Positions 22,911 to 33,571 are shown, counted from the first letter of the stretch. The stretch is DNA of 64,000 nt from Prosopocoilus inquinatus (GCA_036172665.1 CM069878.1:21586501-21650500); one strand, 5' to 3'. Numbers and translations: made by a program. Notes: generated by a model from the sequence alone, not told the origin.

Positions 22911-24830
22911 CAGAGATGGACATTCTTTAGTCGAATTAATGATTAATGACTAAATTAGTCATTAGTCGTGAGATACGTGACTAATGACTAAATTAGTCAT
23001 TAATCTTGACTAATCTAATTAATCTGTGCAGTGCAAGGCTGCTTAACATATTTTCGGACGTTTGCTCCAATTTTCGTCACAGGATTATTGCTTGAAGAAT
23101 ACATGAATAGTTTCTTAACTACAGAAGACCCGAGGTGTTTACAGTGTTCGGAACGAGCTACATTGATTATAAAAAAATAGTTCATAAAAATTTAGTGATT
23201 CAGTGGCCCGTTTAGTGACATTTCATTTCATTTGAAAATTATTTATTGGTCGTCAATTTAGTCATTCATTATTATTCATGATTGAATTTGGTCGACTAAT
23301 AACTTTTTATTCAAAGAGTAATACTAAAATATGTTTGACGATTAACAACTAAATTAGTCATGATTGTCTTAGTCATGACTAAGGATAGGATTAGATTAAG
23401 TACACGCCATCGTTTCAGTAGCGCCGTAAAAATGCATCGAACAGGCACATCGTGTAATGGGACGGTGAAAATAATTTACGGCGTTCTTACTATATGACGC
23501 AATGTCGCCGGTCGAGGTACAACTGGTCAACTAATTACTCTGAAAATCTTTACACATTTAAACAAGAAGAGTTGATTACACAACTGTAATTTTTTATTGC
23601 GGCAATATTGCTCTGTTTTTTGTTATACTGAGTAACACCGTTGCTGTAGCGGCGTTAATTTTCTCCGCCGTCCTCGCGTTTGTTTACACGCTACGGTCTA
23701 ATATCTTATATTGCCCGCTTCATGAGAATTTGAACCGTGCAAAATATATTTCCCCGATATACCGAGTGGAAAGTTTCAAACCCGAACATAGCAAAGTTCC
23801 ATTGAGAACTACGTTTCTGTAGATTACTGCTCGGCATTTAAAGATACAAAAATGGTAATGGTATCAAATTAAAGATAAAATTAAGGCCAATGTTATCGTG
23901 TTAAATTATTCCTATTATGTAATACTTTTGAAATAGAAATAAAATTTTTAAATTTCAAATGAAAAGTGTAGTCGCTTTAGTATGTCAGATTTGAAGTTTG
24001 CAATTCAATAACCAGAATTTTGTACAATATGCTTCTTATTCATAATAAAATTCCATTCATCTGTGTAGCATACTGACGATGAAAAACTGTCAGGATTTAT
24101 TTCTTTGCTCCTGTATTGCTTCACAAAATACTTTCCTACTATTTTTGTTAATTTCAATACAATGTTGAAGGCAACTGGATTTATGGAATTGATGTTTTTT
24201 TTAAAATTCTTTACAGTTGTGTGTTACTTATTTTTGAACAGTGTGAAACTTATTTAATTCTTAGTACAATTGAATTTCAAACTGATTTAGTATCGACATG
24301 TGTCGGTATTGATTGCCCGTGGCATTATTTCAAGTTTATTGATATTATCAGAAACAACAGTATTTTTCTCTGCAATGGCATAGGAAACAATTATCATTCT
24401 AATAAAGAAAGAATTGTTGTAACTTAAACGACAAGAGCACCTACCTATTATTTGCTCTGTACAATAATTCATATTACTTTTTGACTGACGTATAAATTAT
24501 TTTCCATTAATTGATACAACTGAAGGTCTCAAACCTGACATAGGCGACTAAATTTTTGGTATAAAATTTGAACATTTTATTTATGTTCCGAAAGTATTAA
24601 TATTTAGGAATAATTTTAACACCATAATATTGTCCTTGATTTAATAATTTAATACCATTGCCATTTTTGTATCTTCAAATGGCGAGCAGCAATTCACAGA
24701 AACATAGTTTTCATAGTTTGTTATGTTCGGGTTTGAAACTTTCCACCCGGTATAGTCATGACAAATTTAGTCGTTCAGTTTTAGTAACGATTAAAAATTA
24801 ATTCCACTAATGCCCAATACCGCCTAGGAT
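22903..24830. mobile_element. hAT-type non-autonomous element inside the LINE, 8-bp target duplication
   Basis: CCTAGGAT is duplicated at 22903-22910 and 24823-24830. The termini are CAGAGATGGACATT at the left and, reading inward from the right, CGGTATTGGGCATT (imperfect inverted ends of hAT type). The left subterminal part (22925-23030) repeats the palindrome TGACTAAATTAGTCA, and relatives recur near 23290-23400 and 24755-24785. The body is 1912 bp without a transposase ORF. A nested foldback occupies 23760-24752. Confidence 0.85.
23758..24754. repeat. Foldback MITE with arms of about 170 bp, TA duplication
   Basis: TACCG(A/G)GTGGAAAGTTTC continues as AAACCCGAACATA and appears at both ends in inverse orientation. 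Pairing extends through TTTCTGT, GCTGCTCG, GAAGATACAAAAATGG and ATTATTCCTA for about 170 bp. TA flanks both ends (23758-23759, 24753-24754), fitting a Tc1/mariner-type MITE. It is nested in the hAT-type element. Confidence 0.75.
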
Positions 24831-25098
24831 TAATAAATTTTTTGAGTACACATGGTATTCTTTAAAATAATTTAACAATAGATTAAGATCTGCTGTGGAA
24901 GGTGTATGTGGAATATAAATGACAAAAATAGACAAAACAAAGGTCTCAGTACAGATTTTACCACCCACAACATCAAAATGTGGCAGAGAGTGTATAATTT
25001 TAGAAACATCTGTTTGAATGACTGAAAAATTTCTTTTGTTTTTAATCGCTAATAGAGTTAATTGAAATTAACCTCCGCCCACAATAATTTTTATATCC

Positions 25099-25140
25099 GT
25101 AGATACGTATTTCGGCAGCTAAGCTGCATCTTCAGTACGC
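25099..25140 (-). ncRNA. Hammerhead-ribozyme-like motif of a Penelope-like element
   Basis: On the minus strand CGTA is followed by CTGAAGA (the conserved CUGANGA box, 25136-25130). Next comes a hairpin GCAGC-TTA-GCTGC, then C-GAAA (25114-25111), the self-complementary ATACGTAT, and C25103 before TACG. TACG pairs with the initial CGTA as stem I; ATC is a permitted NUH cleavage triplet. The very short, self-complementary stem III is what is described for the dimer-acting type I hammerheads of Penelope-like elements. The first stem II pair is U-C, a mismatch that could weaken or abolish cleavage. A Penelope GIY-YIG coding fragment on the same strand lies upstream once later insertions are discounted. 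Confidence 0.5.
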
Positions 25141-25297
25141 TACCAACTTAAAAGCACTAAAAAATGTCTAAGAACAACCTAATCACACTGACAAAATCAT
25201 AAAAATGTTAAACCTAACAACAATCTAATCATCCTAAAAGATATATACGTATAAATGTAAGTAAATATGAATTAATATGTGAAAATCTAAAATAAAT

Positions 25298-26840
25298 TAT
25301 ACAGGGAGATTCAAGCAACCCATTCATTAAAAGTTTACGGACTTCCTCTTTAAATTTCTATTTTACATTTTGCAGTTATAAATTAAATTAAATTAAATAG
25401 AAATTATTAATGATATATTAAAATATAATATTTCCCACGTTCGGGCACTTCCGCTTGTACCGGAAGTTGCTGTAAACTTTCTTATTTTAAATGGAATACG
25501 CCACTTTTTATTGCATTTCTGAAATCTTCATGAATTTCTAAAAATATTTTGTGTAACATGTGATACAAGAAAAATTAGCCATTTTAGAGGTATTTCCATT
25601 TTTTAAAAAAAGTTCAAAGTTGCAGTACCTTGTTTATGATGCTGCCATCTTTGTCTAACAAAAGTCATAATTTCAATTTCTGGCCTGTAGTAGGCTATGC
25701 TCATAAGCTTTCAGGTCATACCCAATTTTACACAAAATTGTTTACGGGCTGGTTGAAAAGTAACTTCTATTCGAACTGATTTAAACTATTAAAAAGTCAT
25801 GTTTTTTAAATAGGACACCCAGTATAGTTCTATACCATAAAAATCAGAATTAAATGTTCTTTTAAACTGTATTAGCATTCCCCATACCCACCCCTTACCT
25901 TTCTCTTTCTATTCACCATTTTCTCTTTGACACATCAATTTTTTCACTTTTAATTTTTATTAATAATACCTTTTTAATATATCTAAGTAATAACGTATTT
26001 TCCTCAATATAACAATTTTCTTTATTAATTTCTTGAATTGTGAATTTTTTTATCATCAAATACATTTAATATGTCTGTGTTTGAATATTCATTTTTTGGT
26101 TCTTCGTAGCGATTAAATTATTTTTTTTTATTGCCTACTAGACGGATGATTTGAAAAATTATAATTTCTCTAGTTTTCGTACCCCACTATTTAAAAACAA
26201 TACCGAAAAATGGAAAGAAATTAGGTGCTAAAAAGAAATCATCGATAACGAGTGAACTATAAGAGATAGGTATAGGGAATGCTAATACAGAACGAAAGAA
26301 CATTTAATCTTGAGTCACATGGTATAAAAATATACTAGGCGTTCCATTTAAAAACATGACTTTTCGACAGTTGAAATTAGTTCGAATAGAAGTTACTTTT
26401 CAGCCAGCCTGCAAGTAATCAAGTGCAAAACTGGACATGATTTGAAATAATGTTACTGTAGCCTACTACAGGCCAAAAATGGGCATCATGGTTTTTGTTG
26501 CACAAAGATGGCAGTATCATACCCAAAGTTCTGCAAGTCTGAATTATTTTTAAAAAATGAAAATATCTCGGAAACGATTAATATTTCTTGTATCACATGT
26601 TGCACAAAATATTTTTAGAATTTTATGAATATTTCAAAAATCCATTAAAAATTGGGGTATTCCATTAAAAATGAGAAAGTTGACAGCAATGTCCGGTATA
26701 AGTGGAAGTGTCCGAAAATTGAAAATATTAAATTTTGATAGATCCTTATCGTTAACTCATAACTGCAAAATATGAAACAGAAATTCAAAGGAGAAGTCCG
26801 TAAACTTTTAATGAAAGGGTTGCCTGAATCTCCCTGTATA
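25298..26840. mobile_element. 1.5-kb foldback element with arms of about 580 bp, TATA duplication
   Basis: CAGGGAGATTCAAGCAACCC at 25302 is matched by its inverse ending at 26836. Pairing continues with small differences through GTTTACGGACTTCTCCTTT, TTGTGCAACATGTGATACAA, GCCTGTAGTAGGCTA and AAGTAACTTCTATTCGAA to about 25900 and 26260. TATA flanks both ends (25298-25301, 26837-26840). No transposase ORF. It is inserted in the non-coding 3' part of the Penelope-like element. Confidence 0.8.
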
Positions 26841-27284
26841 TGTTATGTATAAATCGGGGAAGAAAAATTATGTGAACACTTAAAATTAACTGTCAGAAAA
26901 CCTTACAAATAAGAGCTAACCAAACACCATGGAAATGCGGAAATAAATAGTCCAAAGACCCGAAAAAACTTCTTATTCTAACGAATAAATAAGTATATAT
27001 TTCCCTGTTATTTGATTCCTAAAAACCTAAAAATATTTATATTAGGCATAAATCGTTAATAAACAACCTACAGATGAGAGCAAATCACACCCACACACCG
27101 CAAGTTAAGAGCATTTTAGGAAAATTTTATCTCGGAGAGAGAGTCCTCTTCTTATGAAATATCCAGTGCAAATGCGCTTAGCTGCCTCTAACACACCTTT
27201 ATATATGATTTAGGTATGACATCTAGCGGATGATTTCTGACATACAAGTGCGACATCTAGCGGCCAATTTTTGACTTAAGATAT
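26841..27284 (-). repeat. Probable Penelope 3' non-coding sequence between two insertions
   Basis: This stretch lies between the foldback element and the Gypsy 5' LTR. Once both are discounted it is contiguous with the Penelope fragment. It contains a near-direct repeat of CCGCTAGATGTC (read on the minus strand) spaced about 30 bp. Assignment rests on context only. Confidence 0.4.
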
Positions 27285-27605
27285 TGTGGCGAGCCACTCA
27301 GCACTACGTCACGCTGAAGGCGTCAAGAAGTCGGTTCGTTATGCGTCATTGGCCGTCACGCCACCATCGAACAAACTCGAATTTTCCAGCTTGGAAAATT
27401 CGAGACGGCAGCAAAGGATATAAAATCGGCCGGAGTTGACTCGGCAGTCAGTCGAATTCTAACAGCGATCGTCGAAGTTAGATTTTAGTGTGTAAATAAA
27501 TTGTTACAAATAAATTAGTTTGTAAGCGTTATTAAATTACGGTTAAGTTTTTACCGAGTGTTTTATTCGTTTAAATAAATAAATTTAAACCCTAGAAACG
27601 TAACA
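27285..27605 (+). repeat. Gypsy 5' LTR
   Basis: It starts TGTGGCGAGCC and ends AAACGTAACA. It contains a TATA-like GGATATAAAATCGG near 27415 and AATAAA-type motifs toward the end. TGGTGCCGGTGTGC starting at 27607 is the probable primer-binding site; I do not assign the tRNA. Confidence 0.9.
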
Positions 27606-27704
27606 GTGGTGCCGGTGTGCGGGTTTGTGCAAATAAATAAACAATTTAAAGTAAATTAAATTTAATCAGATTATTAAATAAGTACAGTATCGAAAAAAAA
27701 AACA

Positions 27705-28869
27705 ATGGCTACGAGAAAAGTGTTGTTGAAAGACTTAAAAGTGGCCGCATTAAAAACCGAATTGGAAGAACGAGAGTTAGAAACCTGTGGTTTGAAAGGC
27801 GCACTTCAACAGCGTCTCCGATGCGATTTGTTGACAGCTGGTGAAGATCCAGAGACGTTCCTTTTCGAAATTTCGTGTGGTCCCGCCGATTTTAATAAAA
27901 TCTTGAAGGATGAATTTCGAGAACAATCCAGAAATTTGGACGAGAAGTTTCCAGAACAATCTGGAAATTTCAAGGACGAACTTCGAGAACAATCCAGAAA
28001 TTTGGACGAGAAGCTTCTAGAACAATCCGGAAATTTGAAGGGTAAATTTCTAGAACAGACGAAAGGACTCGAAGATAAACTAGTAGTAAAAAATATCGGA
28101 AGAAACAAGGAACCTGCAAGAAAATGTGGAGGAAATAATATTCCAGCAGGATAACAAAATCAAAAATCTGGAACAAATCATGGCGGGGTTGCGAATGTTC
28201 GGGGATCAGCCACCAGTACAAACACTAGAAAATAATGAAACCCGGATTGTGGAAGGACCAGCAGAAAATTCGAAATTGAAAATAAAACCCCCAACGTTCG
28301 ATGGAAAGTCTTCTTGGTCCAACTACTTCAAACAGTTCGAAGCAGCAGCAAAGGCGAACAGATGGACGGCCAGCGAAAAAGCCACGTCGTTAATTGTCGC
28401 CTTGAGAGAGGACGCTATCGATGTGCTACAGACGATGCCGCCAGAGGAACAAGAAGACTTCGACAAGCTGGTGAATAGGATGGAAATGCGTTACGGGCAG
28501 GCCCATCTGACCGAGGTATACCATGCGCAGTTGAGGAATCGCTGTCAGAAATCCGGAGAAAGTCTTCAGGAATTCGAAGCAGACGTAGCGCGTCTGGCCC
28601 AGTTGGCATATCCCACAGCTCCTGTTGAATTCCTCAAATGTTTGACGGTGCAGACCTTCATAGATGGAATCCGTGACCCAGACAACCAGCAGGCATTGAG
28701 AATGACCCATCCGAAGACGTCCAAGAACGCATTGGCTTATGCCTTGGAATTTGAAGCGGCGAGACGAGTCTCAAGAGGGCATGTCAAGGTGCGAGCGGCT
28801 ATGGACTTCCAAGAGGAAGAAGAGGAAGAATCCGCTAACGCCAAGGTGGGATCTGCTATAAAGAAGTGA
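27705..28869 (+). pseudogene. Gypsy gag: SAP-type domain, 11-residue repeats, capsid domain (frameshifted)
   Basis: The ATG at 27705 opens a frame whose residues 6-45 match a SAP motif (LKVAALKTELEERELETCGL then KGALQQRL), a nucleic-acid-binding helix-extended-loop-helix. Five tandem 33-bp units at 27912-28076 encode 11-residue repeats of the EFREQSRNLDE type, likely a coiled coil. The frame changes around the A6 run at 28088-28093. The next frame, to TGA at 28867-28869, encodes a retrotransposon capsid (PPTFDGKSSWSNYFKQFEAA, then LQEFEADVARLAQLAYP). Gag ends acidic (QEEEEEE). No CX2CX4HX4C zinc knuckle is visible before the protease, which is unusual. The TGA is in frame with downstream protease sequence and looks like a nonsense change, not a natural end. 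Confidence 0.85.
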
Positions 28870-29775
28870 CCCAGGGAGTATACCACCGCCGAGGATGTTC
28901 GCCGCATTGTGGAACATGTCTTCAACCAGAAGAAGCCGCTGGTGTGGCCAGGAGGAAAGACATGTTCGCAGGCGATGTCCAAAGCCCAGACAGGATCCAA
29001 GAAAGCCACAGTTAAACTAAGCCGGGTCGGTGCAGAGGGGCAAACGTCGACCCGTATTCAAAGGCCCCCAAAGACGAAAGCCAAACAAGTAATATCCCTT
29101 CGGCAGTTAACCAGCAGTGTCTTCGTGGATGTTACCATTGATGACATTCCTCACACCATGTTATTGGATACGGGTGCGACGAAGACTATCCTAAGACCCG
29201 ACGTCATTAAGTCATCTGGACGCACCGAACCGACCAAGTAGAGACTGAAAACTGCAACTGGAACATCAGCAACTGTCCACGCTGAAGTAGAGGTTATCAT
29301 CACTATAGGTTCAACTCCAATAAAACACCGTGCACTGGTGGCAGACATACAGGACGAGGCAATTTTGGGCATGGACGTCATGTGTGCCCACGGGTTCCAA
29401 TTGGACTTAAAGCGTGGCGTGATGGCGGTCAATAATGAGGAGTTGGTTCTACATCAACGAGGAGACGTGGCCGCTCGAGTGGTCCTCGCTGAAGACGTTG
29501 TATTACCCAGCAGGACTGAGGTTATCGTCGACGCAAAACTGAACGGTGTTTTTCAAGATGGGCAAGTCATTATGGTTGAACCTAATACTGATGATCAGAA
29601 GATTGGAAGAGGAGTCCTCGTTGGGAAAATGTTGTTGACGGCGAAGGAGGAAGTACCTGTCCGCCTGATGAACGTCAATTGTTTCTCCGTCAATATCAAG
29701 AAAGGAACCATCTTGGGAAGCTGCACCATGGTGTCCTCCATCTCCCGGCAACTTGAAACAAACGTGCGAAAGTCC
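28870..29775 (+). pseudogene. Gypsy aspartic protease region
   Basis: In the same frame as the capsid segment. VFVDVTIDDIPHTMLLDTGA near 29120-29180 contains the catalytic DTGA, and EAILGMDVM near 29352 is the flap-to-C-terminal ILG motif. An in-frame TAG at 29239-29241 lies between the two motifs. The frame is left near 29770, where pol continues in another frame. Function: Gag-Pol processing in intact relatives. Confidence 0.82.
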
Positions 29776-32624
29776 CAACGAAATTATGGGAAATGGTTAT
29801 GTCAACAGCTCAGAAATTGACTCCAGACCAGAAGACAAAAGCAAAGAATCTGATCGGCCGTTATCAAGATGTATTCGAGGTAGAAAATGGATCCAAGGGA
29901 AGAACTGATGTCGTGAAACACAAAATAGAGAATAGAGAAGAAAGACCTATCCGTCAAGCTCCAAGGCGATGACCATTGGCGAAGCGTGAGGAAGCAGCAC
30001 GCATTATTCGCGAGATGGAAAAGGATAATGTAAGAGAACCATCAAGCAGCCCGTGGGCGTCACCAGTAGTGCTTGTGAAGAAGAAGGATGGGTCCACCAG
30101 GTTCTGTGTAGACTACCGGTTACTCTACAATGTCACCAAGAAGGACAGCTATCCCCTGCCACGGATTGATGGTACCCTGGACACCCTGGCCGGCTCAAAG
30201 ATCTTCTCAACCTTGGACTTAAAGAGTGGATATTGGCAAGTTGAGCTGGCGCCTGAAGATCGAGAAAAGACGGCGTTTCCAATTGGTATGGGTCTGTGGC
30301 AGTTCACAGTGATGCCATTCGGGTTATGTAATGCTCCAGCGACATTCGAGAGGTTAATGGAGACGGTTCTGAAAGGTCTGTCCTGGACAACGTGCATGGT
30401 GTACCTTGATGACATAATTGTCGTGGGAAAGACGTTCAACAACCACCTAAGGAACCTGGAAGGAGTGTTCCAGCGGTTTCGCGGAGCTGGACTAAAGCTT
30501 AGCCTCAAGAAGTGTCACCTGTTCCAGAAGGAAATGAATTACCTGGGGCACATTGTTAATGGAAATGGAATCGCCGTGGACCCTGTGAAGATTCAGGTGG
30601 TGAAAGACTGGCCAACTCCCAGAAATAAACACCAAATAATGAGTTTCCTTGGCCTGTGTACTTACTATCGGCGCTACGTTCCTGGATTTGCAGACATTGC
30701 TGAGCCGTTAACAAAACTCACTGAAGAAGGTCGTCCATTTGAATGGGACCAACAGTGTCAAATTGGCTTTGAACAACTAAAGCAGTACTTGATTAGCGCT
30801 CCTATTCTGAGTTATCCTCTCCCGGAAGGCAAATTCGTCGTGGACACAGATGCTAGCAACATTGGGATTGGTGGCGTACTCTCCCAGATACAAGTGGGGC
30901 AAGAGAAGGTGATCGGCTACTTCAGTAAAGTCCTATCAAAGCCGGAACGAAACTATTGCGTCACAAGAAGGAAATTGCTAGCCGTCGTAAAAACGACAGA
31001 ACACTTCTACAAGTACTTGTATGGTAGACGCTTCCTGCTGAGGACCGACCATGCCGCTCTAAAATGGCTTCTCCGTTTCAAGAACCCAGAAGAGCAAGTT
31101 GCACGATGGATCGAACGACTTCAGGAGTACGATTTTGAAATTCAACATCGGGCAGGAACTAGCCATCGAAATGCCGATGCTTTGTCGAGAAGACCCTGTG
31201 CCGAAGACTGTAAGCACTGTAGTCGTTTGGACGAGAAAGTAGCTACGACTGCGAGGACGGACATTGTTGACGACAAATGGCAAGGCGAAGAACTGCGAAG
31301 AGACCAGGAGAACGACCCGGATTTGAAATTAGTGCTAAAGTGGAAAAGCAGGGACACGAGGCCTACCTGGGAAGAGGTAGCACCATGTGCGCCGTCCGTA
31401 AAATCATACTGGGCGCAGTGGGACTCCATAGTGTTGGATCGTGGTCTTCTGAGACGAAGCATAGAGAATCAGGAAGGTATGGAACAGAAGACACAGTTAC
31501 TAATCCCCAAGAATAGGGTGCCAGAAGTTCTGAGGGAACTTCAGGATGGAACGGGAGGGCATCTGGAAGTTAAGAAGACTATGGAGAAGGTGCGCGAAAG
31601 ATTATACTGGGTGAACTGCAAGGAAGACGTGAAGGATTGGTGCAGAAAGTGTGCAGTCTGCGCAGCCAGTAACGGTCCCCACAGGCGGGGTAAGGCCCCC
31701 ATGAGACAGTACAACGTTGGAAGTCCTTTTGAGAGAGTTGCCATCGATGTAGCCGGCTCGTTTCCAGAAACGAATGGTGGAAACAAGTACATCGTCGTGG
31801 TAATGGACTACTTTAGCAAGTGGGTTGAAGCTTACGCCCTACCTAACCAAGAGGCAGTCACTATTGCGGAAGTCCTTGTCAGGGAATGGATCAGTCGGTA
31901 TGGTGCACCTATGGAACTGCATTCAGACCAAGGAAGGAACTTTGAATCGGCCTTGTTCAAGAACGTGTGTACTCTGCTCGGCGTACGAAAAACTAGGACA
32001 ACTGCACTCCACCCACAGTAGGACGGAATGGTGGAAAGGTTCAATAGAACCATCAACCGACATTTATCCAAGGTCGTTTCCGATCATCAGAGGGACTGGG
32101 ACACGTACATCCCCCTGTTTCTAATGGCATACCGTTCATCCGTTCATGAGACAACAGGGGAGACTCCCGCGAAAGTGGTATTCGGGCGAGAGCCGAGACT
32201 GCCCTGCGACCTGAAGTTTGGTGTGAAGCCTGGCGAAGTCTCTGCCGACGAAGATTACGTGAGCAAATTACGCAGGAAAATGGATGACATCCACAACCAA
32301 GTGCGTCACAATATACAGACGGCCAGCGATAGGATGAAGGAGCACTATGACATCAACGCTCAACACGGGGGATACCAACCTGGAGCACTGGTCTGGCTTT
32401 ATAACCCCCAAAGACGTCGAGGCCTGTTCCCAAAACTGCAGACCTCTTGGGAAGGTCCTTACAAAGTGATGGTGATGAAACGGATCAACGACGTCGTTTA
32501 CCGCATCAAGAAGGTCCCCCATGGCAAACCCAAAGTAATCCACTTCAACCGGATAGCCCCTTACCATGGAGAAGCAAATAAAGGGATAGTACAAAGGGCG
32601 CAAGTTTCCGAAGTGAACTTCTAA
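29776..32624 (+). pseudogene. Gypsy pol: reverse transcriptase, RNase H, integrase
   Basis: Beginning near 29776 (KLTPDQKTKA, then VVKHKI), the frame holds an RT with STLDLKSGYWQV, MPFGLCNAPATF and YLDD at 30402-30413. RNase H starts at FVVDTDASN near 30830. The integrase zinc region (GGHLEVKKT then CRKCAVC, about 31545-31665) has Gln where the first zinc-binding His is expected. The catalytic core has Asp in AIDVAG (about 31745), Asp in LHSDQG (about 31926) and Glu in MVERFN (32034). The C-terminal part ends at TAA 32622-32624 (VWLYNPQRRRGL, GPYKV, IHFNRIAPYH). In-frame stops occur at 29970-29972 (TGA) and 32019-32021 (TAG, inside the HPQ-DGMVE motif). The product of intact copies copies RNA into DNA and integrates it. 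Confidence 0.92.
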
Positions 32625-32630
32625 ACCTTC

Positions 32631-33428
32631 ATGTCTCATCACGCCGAAGGAAGCAAGGCACGGTTTGGAGTGACCACGGAGAAGCAACAAGATCTCTTTA
32701 AAGTGCCACTGGAGTACAGTCTGGCCTACTGCGTAGCAGAAAACCTGAAAATGTCCAAAGGAATCGCTCCGGTGTTTAGGAAGAAATTTGGCTAAATCGA
32801 GGAGCTACGAAGACAGCATCCCGTGGTAGGCAAGAGCTTGCAAATCATTGATTCGACGGCAGATCGGAGGCGCCATGTGCATTATTTAGTCACTAAGAAG
32901 ACATCAAGCGGTAAACCTGACTATGTGACTATGTGGAGAGCCCTATATAGCCTGAGGAGACAGCTAATAGAGAACCATCAGATGAAGTTAGCCATCCCCA
33001 AATTGGGCTGCGGATTGGACGGACTAGACTGGAGAGTAGTTCGAAGCATGCTGGAAGTCATCTTCCACAGAACGGGAATTGAAGTCAGCCACCACCCACA
33101 GGCAACAGTCAGCAACAGCAAAACCGTAGACTGTTACTTCTTCCAGGCGGGAAGTTGCAAGAATGGGCCAGCATGTAGATTCCGACACCCTCCTTCAAGA
33201 CTATCACCAGGAACATTTCGAGACGAAACGTTTTTAAGAAGGGGCCAGTGTGGCGCGCCACCCGGCTTACTACGTCAAACTGAAGGCGTCAAGAAGTCGG
33301 TTCGTTATGCGTCATTGGCCGTCACGCCACCATCGAACAAACTCGAATCTTCCAGCTTGGAAAATTCGAGACGGCAGCAAAGGATATATAATCGGCCGGA
33401 GTTGACTCAGATGTCAGTCGAATTCTAA
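32631..33428 (+). pseudogene. Retrotransposon ORF3: TARG1/OARD1-type macro domain plus CCCH zinc finger
   Basis: ATG 32631 lies 6 nt after the integrase stop, in the env position, and the frame runs to 33428, ending inside the 3' LTR (265 codons with one internal TAA at 32793-32795, codon 55). Residues about 18-155 match the OARD1/TARG1 macro-domain family in order: DLF, SLAYCVAENLKMSKGIAPVF, YLVTKKTSSGKP, WRALYSLR, and IPKLGCGLDGLDW with a final GIEV strand. TARG1 hydrolyses ADP-ribosyl links using a Lys in TKK and the Asp of GCGLD; both are present (Lys89/90, Asp130). Residues 168-186 (CYFFQAGSCKNGPACRFRH) form a C-x7-C-x5-C-x3-H zinc finger, an RNA-binding type. The TAA stops this copy after the first third of the macro domain. 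Biochemical activity is inferred from motifs only. Confidence 0.85.
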
Positions 33429-33571
33429 CAGCGATCGTCGAAGTTAGATTTTAGTGTGTAAATAAATTGTTACAAATAAATTAGTTCGTAAGCAGTATTA
33501 AATTACGGTTAAGTTTTTGCCGAGTGTTTTATTCGTTTAAATAAATAAATTTAAACCCTAGAAACGTAACA
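33249..33571 (+). repeat. Gypsy 3' LTR
   Basis: Starts TGTGGCGCGCC and ends AAACGTAACA. Differs from the 5' LTR mainly in its first 35 bp and around 33410. The purine tract AAGAAGGGG lies just upstream (about 33237-33245). The last ~60 codons of the ORF3 frame overlap it. Confidence 0.9.

Larger units (their letters stand above)
20346..25078 (-). mobile_element. Jockey/CR1-like LINE, minus strand, split by a hAT-type insertion
   Basis: On the minus strand the element runs from the endonuclease (25078 down to 24823, then 22910 down to about 22560) through RT to a 3' tail of ATTATT repeats at 20346-20365. The hAT-type element 22911-24822 interrupts the endonuclease. The frame is continuous across the duplicated CCTAGGAT: upstream NLLILGD joins downstream FTIPNFVNC. 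The 5' part of the endonuclease and all of ORF1 are missing, a common 5' truncation. Confidence 0.85.

Noticed and set aside
27912..28076. CRISPR-like or satellite array
   Set aside because: The five 33-bp units are in frame within gag and encode 11-residue coiled-coil repeats. There are no spacers.
32823..33428. ORF3 starting at 32823 as an independent small gene
   Set aside because: The same frame extends upstream across a single TAA to ATG 32631 and that part encodes the first third of the macro domain, so 32823 is not a natural start.
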